From positions 1 through 5,150 of the forward strand of contig JAOUGF010000202.1 in assembly GCA_029857925.1 (NCBI GenBank): a stretch of 5,150 nucleotides of DNA. Direction: 5' to 3'. Each line of letters opens with the position of its first letter. Within the stretch, counting starts at the first letter, position 1. Below the pieces are notes generated by a model that had not been told where the DNA came from, did not search any database, and saw only the letters and a program-made list of their open reading frames with translations. The stretch comes from Gammaproteobacteria bacterium. Lineage in GTDB: Bacteria; Pseudomonadota; Gammaproteobacteria; S012-40. The translations under genes and the position numbers were made by a program. Below are positions 1-5,150 of this stretch, piece by piece.

Positions 1-2
1 GC

Positions 3-590
<588 letters not shown>

Positions 591-595
591 CGACA

Positions 596-868
596 ATGAA
601 ATGGCTCACATTTGTATTGCTGGCGATTTTGGCGGGTTTGCAATATAAATTGTGGTTGGGTGACGGGGGTGTTTGGTCCGCCGCGCGTACCGAAACATCT
701 ATTGGCCAACAGCGCGTCGAAAATGCGCGTCTCTCGGATCGCAATCGCGCGCTGGAGGCCGAGGTCATAGACCTCAAAAAAGGTCATGAAGCGGCGGAAG
801 AACGTGCGCGAAGTGAACTTGGCATGGTGCGTAAAGGAGAGGTGTTTTATCGCGTGGTTGAAAACTAG
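596..868 (+). CDS. ftsB: Cell division protein FtsB
   Basis: FtsB is a small bitopic inner-membrane protein that forms the FtsQLB divisome subcomplex with FtsL and FtsQ and helps activate septal peptidoglycan synthesis by FtsWI. The 90-residue product has a very short cytoplasmic N-terminus and one hydrophobic segment at about residues 3-20 (LTFVLLAILAGLQYKLWLG). A periplasmic heptad-rich coiled coil follows at about 35-65, then the conserved tail EERARSELGMVRKGEVFYRVVEN. The motifs LLAILxxLQYxLW, EERARxELxM and GExFYRxV match E. coli FtsB. E. coli FtsB has 103 residues; this protein ends just after the FYR motif and lacks the variable C-terminal extension. The start is ATG 596, five bases after the eno stop, with AGG at 585-587 as the ribosome site. 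The eno-ftsB-ispD order is the usual gammaproteobacterial context and supports FtsB over FtsL. Confidence 0.96.
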   Translation: MKWLTFVLLAILAGLQYKLWLGDGGVWSAARTETSIGQQRVENARLSDRNRALEAEVIDLKKGHEAAEERARSELGMVRKGEVFYRVVEN

Positions 869-895
869 GCGATGGTTCGCTCGCAAGGCCTTTGA

Positions 896-1609
896 ATGAC
901 AGCAAAATATTGGGCCGTAGTGCCAGCGGCGGGCAAAGGGACGCGTTTAGGTGCGGCCCTCCCCAAGCAATATTTGACGCTTGCCGGTGCGCCCATCATC
1001 GTACATACGTTAAACAGATTGCTCGCTCATCCTCAAATTGTCGGCGCCGTCGTTGCATTGTCGCCGGACGATCACTATTGGCAATCTTTAGATTACATGC
1101 ATACCAAACCGGTACTCTGCGCGCAAGGCGGCGAAGAGCGCTTTGTATCGGTTTTAAATGCGTTATTGCGCTTGGCATCCCATGGTGCTCATGCCGACGA
1201 TTGGGTATTGGTACACGATGCCGCGCGACCCTGTGTGCGTTTATCAGACATAAGTAAATTAATAGAAAGTGTCGGTGACAATGTGCACGGGGGATTGTTG
1301 GGAGTGCCGGTGGCGGACACGTTGAAACGTTGTGACATGACGGGTATTGTGACCGCCACTGTAGATCGCAGCGCGCTGTGGCGTGCGTTGACCCCGCAAA
1401 TGTTTAAGCTGGAATTGTTGGCGCACGCTTTGCAAAATCTGATGCGCCGCGGGGCGGCTGTGACCGACGATGCCGCCGCGATGGAACGTGAAGGGTATCG
1501 GCCGCGCATGGTAGAAGGCCACGCGGACAATATCAAAATCACACGCAAAGAAGATCTGCAATTGGCGAGTTTATACCTTGATATGCAAGGAGGAAACACA
1601 TGCGAATAG
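896..1609 (+). CDS. ispD: 2-C-methyl-D-erythritol 4-phosphate cytidylyltransferase (IspD)
   Basis: IspD couples CTP to 2-C-methyl-D-erythritol 4-phosphate, giving CDP-ME and pyrophosphate, in the cytosolic MEP route to isopentenyl diphosphate. The 237 residues match the E. coli length (236). The nucleotide-binding loop [11 protein letters not shown] is at 9-19, with Arg17 and Lys24 (PKQY) in the positions of catalytic Arg20 and Lys27 of E. coli. The family signature [10 protein letters not shown] is at 104-113. Arg158 (TVDR) and Lys214 (DNIKIT) correspond to the MEP-binding Arg157 and Lys213. All are intact. The start is ATG 896; an in-frame ATG at 872 is ruled out by TGA at 893-895. Only a weak purine stretch, AAGG at 885-888, precedes the start. 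The gene overlaps ispF by 10 nt, which suggests coupled translation of two enzymes of one pathway. There is no IspDF fusion here. Confidence 0.98.
   Translation: MTAKYWAVVPAAGKGTRLGAALPKQYLTLAGAPIIVHTLNRLLAHPQIVGAVVALSPDDHYWQSLDYMHTKPVLCAQGGEERFVSVLNALLRLASHGAHADDWVLVHDAARPCVRLSDISKLIESVGDNVHGGLLGVPVADTLKRCDMTGIVTATVDRSALWRALTPQMFKLELLAHALQNLMRRGAAVTDDAAAMEREGYRPRMVEGHADNIKITRKEDLQLASLYLDMQGGNTCE
1588..1593 (+). promoter_or_regulatory. Strong Shine-Dalgarno of ispF inside the ispD 3' end
   Basis: AGGAGG, a full match to the anti-SD core, ends 6 nt before the ispF ATG at 1600 and lies within the last ispD codons. It fixes the ispF start, and with the 10-nt gene overlap it would allow ispF to be initiated efficiently by reinitiation or on its own. 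It is the strongest ribosome site I see in the window. Confidence 0.85.
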
Positions 1610-2073
1610 GCCAAGGGTTTGATGTGCATGCGCTGGTGGCGGGGAGACCGCTGATCATCGGAGGTGTAAAAATTCCTTGTGAGCGTGGCCTCTTGGGTCA
1701 CTCTGACGCAGACGTGTTATTGCACGCGATTTGTGATGCACTGTTAGGTGCAATGGGTTTAGGCGATATTGGCAAACACTTTCCCGATAATGATGCGACG
1801 TTTAAGAATATCGACAGCCGAATCTTGTTGCGCCGTACTCATGCGCTTATCGTTGAGCGCAACTACCGCGCATCGAATTTGGATTGTACGATCATCGCGG
1901 AAGCCCCCAAAATGGCTCCGCATATTGACGCGATGCGTGAAAATATCGCCGCCGATTTAGGCTTGGTTGTCGCAGATGTGAATGTGAAGGCGACGACCAC
2001 CGAAAAACTAGGATTCGTCGGCCGCGGTGAAGGGATCGCCGCGCAGGCCAGCGTGTTATTGCGCAGGTTTTAA
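1600..2073 (+). CDS. ispF: 2-C-methyl-D-erythritol 2,4-cyclodiphosphate synthase (IspF)
   Basis: IspF converts CDP-ME 2-phosphate to ME-2,4-cyclodiphosphate with release of CMP, two steps after IspD in the MEP pathway. Family members are homotrimers with active sites at subunit interfaces. The 157-residue product is close to the E. coli length (159). The N-terminal signature RIGQGFDVH supplies zinc ligands Asp8 and His10, and the third, His42, lies in [16 protein letters not shown]. His34-Ser35 (LLGHSD) lie in the substrate loop. The CDP-binding stretch [17 protein letters not shown] holds Thr132/Thr133, Glu135 and Arg142. [11 protein letters not shown] is the usual flexible-loop region. Nothing is missing. 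The start at 1600 is set by AGGAGG at 1588-1593. The last 18 bp, including the stop, overlap the 3' end of the minus-strand regulator gene. No hairpin-plus-T terminator is evident after the stop. Confidence 0.98.
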   Translation: MRIGQGFDVHALVAGRPLIIGGVKIPCERGLLGHSDADVLLHAICDALLGAMGLGDIGKHFPDNDATFKNIDSRILLRRTHALIVERNYRASNLDCTIIAEAPKMAPHIDAMRENIAADLGLVVADVNVKATTTEKLGFVGRGEGIAAQASVLLRRF

Positions 2074-2769
2074 AAAGTGTTCTGTGGCATCAGGGGATAG
2101 GATTTCTTCACGATTTCCGACCACCACGATTGTTTTGCCCGCGACTTGAATTAACTGGTCGTGTTCTAGTGTTTTTAATACACGTCCGACCATTTCACGG
2201 CTGCAGCCCACGATGCGACCGAGTTCCGTGCGGCTCACCTTGATTTGCATGCCTTGGGGATGGCTCAACGCGTCTGGTTGACGGCACAATTCCAATAGCG
2301 TTTGCACAATGCGGCCTGAGGCGTCCATAAAGGCCAGGTGCCCGACTTTTTTGGTGGCCTGCAAAAGCCGGGTTGAAATATATTTTCCCAACAAGAATAT
2401 TATACTGGCATAATCGTCCTTGAGTTCTGTTTTAGATAACTCCTCTAAACGTTCGTAGGTTATATGGGCGATGGTACAATGACTGCGCGTGCGCACAATC
2501 ACTTCGCGATTTTCACGTTTGATAAACAACCCGGTTTCGCCGACAAAATCACCAGGGTTCAAATAGCTTAATATAATATCTCCGCCGTCATCATTTTCGA
2601 TGCTGACAGTGACCGCCCCCTCGATAATATAGAAGAGCGTGTCGGCAGGGTCGCCGGGTTTGATAATCGCGCGTTTCGGCGGCAGCTTGCGCACGGTGCA
2701 ATAGTCCAAGAAACGCACTAATTCCGTGTGGGGAATTTTTTCGTTAGTTTTCAATGCCATTTGTTGCAT
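2056..2769 (-). CDS. crp: CRP/FNR-family global transcription regulator, Clp/Vfr-like
   Basis: This is a cyclic-nucleotide-type DNA-binding regulator of 237 residues (E. coli CRP 210, Xanthomonas Clp 230). A cNMP-binding beta-roll spans about 15-125 ([34 protein letters not shown]). A dimerisation helix spans about 118-148, and a winged helix-turn-helix about 178-218. Recognition helix [11 protein letters not shown] keeps Arg191, Glu192 and Arg196, equivalent to CRP Arg180, Glu181 and Arg185, so a TGTGA-type half-site is expected. Gly77, Glu78, Arg88 and Thr139 match CRP ligand residues 71, 72, 82 and 127. CRP Ser83 is replaced by Glu89 and Ser128 by Lys140. The segment REVIVRTRS resembles Clp (REVILRTRT), so c-di-GMP rather than cAMP is possible. 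About 17 residues extend beyond the usual CRP end. ATG 2769 is the furthest start, as TGA lies in frame upstream; ATG 2760 is an alternative. Neither has a good ribosome site. CRP-superfamily identity is secure; the Clp-like ligand is inferred. Confidence 0.95.
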   Translation of the reverse strand: MQQMALKTNEKIPHTELVRFLDYCTVRKLPPKRAIIKPGDPADTLFYIIEGAVTVSIENDDGGDIILSYLNPGDFVGETGLFIKRENREVIVRTRSHCTIAHITYERLEELSKTELKDDYASIIFLLGKYISTRLLQATKKVGHLAFMDASGRIVQTLLELCRQPDALSHPQGMQIKVSRTELGRIVGCSREMVGRVLKTLEHDQLIQVAGKTIVVVGNREEILSPDATEHFLKPAQ

Positions 2770-2798
2770 ATCACGTCACATCGCCCTAAGAATATAGT
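2770..2798 (+). promoter_or_regulatory. Candidate promoter of truD
   Basis: TATAGT (2793-2798, 5/6 to TATAAT) lies 17 nt downstream of a poor -35, ATCACG (2770-2775, 3/6). Transcription would start near 2805, giving a leader of about 30 nt. AGGA at 2820-2823 is the ribosome site, about 12 nt before the ATG. The weak -35 suggests dependence on an activator or on another start point. Its -10 shares bases with the opposing -10 of the regulator gene. Confidence 0.35.
2776..2783 (-). promoter_or_regulatory. CRP/Clp-type half-site (TGTGA) before the regulator gene
   Basis: The minus strand reads CGATGTGA here, and TGTGA is the left half of the CRP consensus TGTGA-N6-TCACA. The matching right half is poor: at N6 spacing the minus strand reads ATGCA, so only a half-site is supported. 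It lies just downstream of the predicted start point of the regulator gene and beside the weak -35 of truD, a position that could serve negative autoregulation. Function is speculative. Confidence 0.25.
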
Positions 2799-2820
2799 GA
2801 ACTTATCGGCAAAAAGTCCA
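2791..2820 (-). promoter_or_regulatory. Candidate sigma70 promoter of the CRP-like regulator gene
   Basis: Read on the minus strand, TGGACT (2820-2815, 4/6 to TTGACA) is followed after 18 nt by TATATT (2796-2791, 5/6 to TATAAT). Transcription would start near 2784 and leave a leader of only about 15 nt before ATG 2769, which fits the lack of a clear Shine-Dalgarno. The prediction rests on consensus matching by eye. Confidence 0.45.
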
Positions 2821-2835
2821 GGAAACTGAATAGCT

Positions 2836-3879
2836 ATGGGACAATTAGTACACCCGTTGATCGCACATTGGCCATACGCCTATGGCGGGCCGATCGGCGA
2901 CGCGGACATCAAACAACGGCCCGAAGATTTTCGCGTGCGCGAACAGCTTGGATTTGATCTCACCGGGCAGGGGCAACATGCGTATTTATTGCTGCAAAAA
3001 CAGTCATTGACGACGGAAGAGGTCGTACGCCGGATTGTAAAATTTTGTGGTGTGCGGGCAGTAGATGTCGGTTATGCGGGCTTAAAAGACAAACACGCAA
3101 TCACCACGCAATGGTTTAGCGTGGATTTAAAAGGCGCACAGGAACCCGCGTGGCACGGTTTGGAGGACGAACACCTGCGCATCGTCGAGGTCACACGGCA
3201 CACGCGAAAGTTAAAAATCGGTGCGTTAAGAGGCAATGCATTTGAATTGGTGTTGCGTAATGCGGCCCTCGACCCGGTGACTGTGGCCGCACGGATTGCG
3301 CTGATACGTGCGCACGGTGTGCCTAATTATTTTGGTGAGCAGCGGTTTGGCCGCGCAGGAGACAACATAGAACGAGCAACCGCGTTTTTTGCCGGGCAAT
3401 ATCGACCGCGTTCGCCGCATGAGCGCGGTATGTTATTGTCCGCTGCGCGTTCCTGGATATTCAATGAGGTGCTTGCGGAGCGCGTTACCCAGCGTACATG
3501 GAACGAAATATGCGCAGGGGACGTGATGATGTTGGCTGGAACGCATAGTATTTTTCCAGTCACAACATTGGATGACACCTTGAAAAGTCGCGTTGCGGAA
3601 CACGATATACACCCTACCGGGCCGATGTGGGGTAAGGGTGAACTGCGTAGTGGCGGCGATGTTGCGGCACTCGAACGGCGGATTGGAGATCAGTTTCCGG
3701 CGCTGTGTGCGGGCCTGGCCCACTGGGATATGCGTCAAGAACGCCGGAGTTTGGTGTTAATGGTGCAGGCGCTGCAGGTGGAAGTTGCGAAAGACCACGT
3801 GCAGTTGGCCTTTAGTCTAGAATCTGGCGCTTATGCCACAATAGTTGTGCGTGAAATATGTCAAGCACGCGCACCCTGA
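2836..3879 (+). CDS. truD: tRNA pseudouridine(13) synthase TruD
   Basis: TruD isomerises uridine 13 of tRNA-Glu to pseudouridine in the cytosol. The 347 residues match E. coli TruD (349). The N-terminal motif RPEDFRV places Phe32 as the conserved Phe of the active-site edge. The catalytic aspartate is Asp85 in the signature GLKDKHAITTQW. GALRGNAFEL at 129-138 carries the conserved Asn134, and GVPNYFGEQRFG at 161-172 is the second TruD hallmark. The TruD-specific insertion domain runs from about 155 to 305. The C-terminal motif GAYATIVVREI (331-341) closes the catalytic fold. No key residue is missing. ATG 2836 is chosen because it gives the family length and is preceded by AGGA at 2820-2823. 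It is transcribed away from the regulator gene, so here truD has its own promoter region and cannot simply follow ispF as it often does in gammaproteobacteria. Confidence 0.97.
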   Translation: MGQLVHPLIAHWPYAYGGPIGDADIKQRPEDFRVREQLGFDLTGQGQHAYLLLQKQSLTTEEVVRRIVKFCGVRAVDVGYAGLKDKHAITTQWFSVDLKGAQEPAWHGLEDEHLRIVEVTRHTRKLKIGALRGNAFELVLRNAALDPVTVAARIALIRAHGVPNYFGEQRFGRAGDNIERATAFFAGQYRPRSPHERGMLLSAARSWIFNEVLAERVTQRTWNEICAGDVMMLAGTHSIFPVTTLDDTLKSRVAEHDIHPTGPMWGKGELRSGGDVAALERRIGDQFPALCAGLAHWDMRQERRSLVLMVQALQVEVAKDHVQLAFSLESGAYATIVVREICQARAP

Positions 3880-3902
3880 CGTGGCGTTTTACCGATGTGA
3901 TA

Positions 3903-3931
3903 TTGACGTTCAGGCGGGAGTTGGTTACCGT
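3903..3931 (+). promoter_or_regulatory. Candidate promoter in the truD-parE spacer
   Basis: The 120-nt spacer (3880-3999) holds no gene. TTGACG (3903-3908, 5/6 to the -35 consensus) is followed after 17 nt by TACCGT (3926-3931, 3/6 to the -10). The -35 is the best in the window but the -10 is weak. A separate TTTAAT at 3960-3965 resembles a -10 but has no matching -35. No hairpin with a T run follows truD, so parE may also receive read-through from truD. Confidence 0.35.
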
Positions 3932-3934
3932 AAC
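3924..3934 (+). repeat. Short palindrome overlapping the candidate parE -10
   Basis: GTTAC-C-GTAAC is a perfect inverted repeat with 5-bp arms and a 1-nt centre, covering the predicted -10 at 3926-3931. It is too tight to be an RNA hairpin but could be an operator. A second of the same form, AAAGA-G-TCTTT, lies at 3952-3962. Arms this short can occur by chance. Confidence 0.25.
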
Positions 3935-3999
3935 GACACTTTTGGGGCTCGAAAGAGTCTTTAATTCCGTGACTTGCATAAGGGAAAACCGCTAAACCC

Positions 4000-5150
4000 A
4001 TGGTAAAAGTTTATGACGCATCGGCAATTGAGGTACTCACAGGGCTAGATCCGGTGCGCAAGCGACCGGGCATGTATACCGATACCTCACGTCCCAATCA
4101 CCTTGCGCAGGAAGTGATAGACAACAGCGTGGATGAGGCCCTTGGAGGGCACGCCCGGCACATCGGCGTGGTGTTGTTCAAAGATGGCAGCTTGGTAGTC
4201 TCTGATGATGGCCGCGGCATGCCTGTGGATATGCACCCAGGGGAAAAGGTTTCAGGTGTCGAAGTCATACTGACGCGATTGCATTCAGGCGGTAAATTTT
4301 CCAACGAGAATTACAAGTTTTCCGGCGGCTTGCATGGCGTCGGCGTGTCGGTCGTGAACGCGCTTTCAAAAAAATTAGAAGTGTGGGTGCGTCGTAATGG
4401 GCGTGAATATTACCAATCCTACAGCAACGGAAAACCGGATGCGGCGCTTAAACCCGTCAACACGATAGATAAAAAGGAAACCGGCACGACACTGAAATTT
4501 TTCCCGGATCCTAAATTTTTTGATACACCGAAGTTTGCGGTGCCCAAATTGCGGCACATCCTACGCGCCAAGGCGGTGTTGTGCCCTGGGTTGCGTGTAA
4601 TGTTCAAAGATGAACAGACCGGAGAATCCGACGAGTGGTACTACGAAGACGGGCTGACCACCTATTTGCGCGAGGCGGTGGGCAATGCCGTGACGGTACC
4701 GGAAACGCCCTTTGTCGGCGCGATGAGCGGCGAAAAGGAGGCGGTGGATTGGGCCGTGACGTGGTTGGCGGACAGCGGCGAGGTGGTCGGCGAGAGCTAT
4801 GTAAACTTAGTACCGACGGCGCAAGGCGGCACCCACGTCAACGGGTTGCGCACGGGGCTCACGGACGCGTTGCGTGAATTTTGCGAGTTTCGCAATATTC
4901 TGCCGCGCGGCGTAAAGATCTCGCCGGAGGATGTGTGGGATCAGTGTTGCTATATCTTGTCGCTCAAAATGCAAGAACCGCAGTTTCAAGGGCAAACGAA
5001 GGAACGCCTTTCCTCACGCGAATCTGCAGCGTTTGTGGCGTCGGTGATAAAAGATAATTTTAGTTTTTGGTTGGGGCAACACGCCGACCTAGGTGAGCAA
5101 ATCGCCCAAATCGCGATCAGCAACGCACAGAAACGCTTACGCGCCAGCAA
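4000..5150 (+). CDS. parE: DNA topoisomerase IV subunit B (ParE), N-terminal part, 3' end outside the window
   Basis: ParE is the ATPase subunit of topoisomerase IV, which with ParC decatenates daughter chromosomes and relaxes supercoils. The frame is open from ATG 4000 to the right edge: 383 codons plus two bases, of about 630 expected. The GHKL (Bergerat) ATP site is complete. It has catalytic Glu38 and Mg-binding Asn42 in QEVIDNSVDEAL, Asp69 in SDDGRGMP, and the ATP lid GGLHGVGVSVVNAL (109-122). The transducer domain begins near 220 and carries YVNLVPTAQGGTHVNGLR and QTKERLSS, with Lys334 as the gamma-phosphate lysine. The opening AIEVLTGLDPVRKRPGMYTDT has the ParE form YTDT; GyrB has YIGDT. 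This and the close match to E. coli ParE exclude GyrB. The TOPRIM and ParC-binding parts lie outside. AAGGGA at 3980-3985 is the nearest ribosome-site candidate, 14 nt upstream, longer than usual. Confidence 0.97.
   Translation, partial: MVKVYDASAIEVLTGLDPVRKRPGMYTDTSRPNHLAQEVIDNSVDEALGGHARHIGVVLFKDGSLVVSDDGRGMPVDMHPGEKVSGVEVILTRLHSGGKFSNENYKFSGGLHGVGVSVVNALSKKLEVWVRRNGREYYQSYSNGKPDAALKPVNTIDKKETGTTLKFFPDPKFFDTPKFAVPKLRHILRAKAVLCPGLRVMFKDEQTGESDEWYYEDGLTTYLREAVGNAVTVPETPFVGAMSGEKEAVDWAVTWLADSGEVVGESYVNLVPTAQGGTHVNGLRTGLTDALREFCEFRNILPRGVKISPEDVWDQCCYILSLKMQEPQFQGQTKERLSSRESAAFVASVIKDNFSFWLGQHADLGEQIAQIAISNAQKRLRAS

Noticed and set aside
892..1257. A 121-residue plus-strand frame overlapping the start of ispD
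   Set aside because: It is the wrong frame of ispD, rich in Arg and Cys, with no family resemblance.
1600..1609. A frameshifted IspDF bifunctional fusion
   Set aside because: Both proteins have full family length and their own start and stop, and ispF has a strong ribosome site, so this is an ordinary overlapping gene pair.
1189..1701. A 170-residue minus-strand open frame opposite ispD and ispF
   Set aside because: It is antisense to two conserved enzymes with intact active sites, and its composition and lack of motifs mark it as a shadow.
2060..2110. A possible bidirectional terminator between ispF and the regulator gene
   Set aside because: Only a short TTTTAAAA palindrome is present; no GC-rich stem with a T run could be found.
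4635..4877. An 80-residue plus-strand frame rich in Arg and Gly inside parE
   Set aside because: It is an alternative frame of a conserved part of ParE; the composition follows from its codons read out of frame.
4000..5150. GyrB instead of ParE
   Set aside because: The N-terminal YTDT form and the close match to E. coli ParE across 383 residues favour ParE.

Overview
The window reads as a chromosomal housekeeping segment from a gammaproteobacterium. The order eno-ftsB-ispD-ispF followed by truD is the usual gammaproteobacterial arrangement. ParE is a distinct topoisomerase IV subunit close to the E. coli type, and the CRP-family regulator has the Clp (Xanthomonas) / Vfr (Pseudomonas) architecture. 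Base composition is moderate, with frequent TTG leucine codons. I cannot name a genus; the Clp-like residues lean towards Xanthomonadales/Lysobacterales or a relative, which is inference. I saw no mobile element, CRISPR array, tRNA or rRNA, and every gene reads without a frameshift.

Left block (3-2073, plus strand): the C-terminal half of enolase (eno), the divisome protein FtsB, and the MEP-pathway isoprenoid enzymes IspD and IspF. They are packed as one transcription unit: 5 nt between eno and ftsB, 27 nt between ftsB and ispD, and a 10-nt overlap between ispD and ispF. Its promoter lies upstream of the window. IspD makes CDP-methylerythritol; IspF cyclises the product after the IspE step, giving precursors for undecaprenyl carriers and quinones.

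Middle block (2056-2835): a CRP/FNR-family regulator on the minus strand, placed between ispF and truD. Its 3' end overlaps the 3' end of ispF tail-to-tail by 18 bp, and it diverges from truD across 66 bp in which candidate -10 elements for the two directions overlap. Its ligand pocket has Glu where E. coli CRP has Ser83, as in the c-di-GMP-responsive Clp of Xanthomonas, so its effector may not be cAMP.

Right block (2836-5150, plus strand): truD, the tRNA-Glu pseudouridine-13 synthase, then 120 nt of non-coding DNA with a candidate promoter and a small palindrome, then parE, which is open at the right edge. The common downstream partners of truD (surE, pcm, nlpD, rpoS) are absent here.

The window is mostly conserved core genome. 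The points worth attention are the regulator (ligand residues, C-terminal extension, insertion point, possible self-regulation) rather than a new system.
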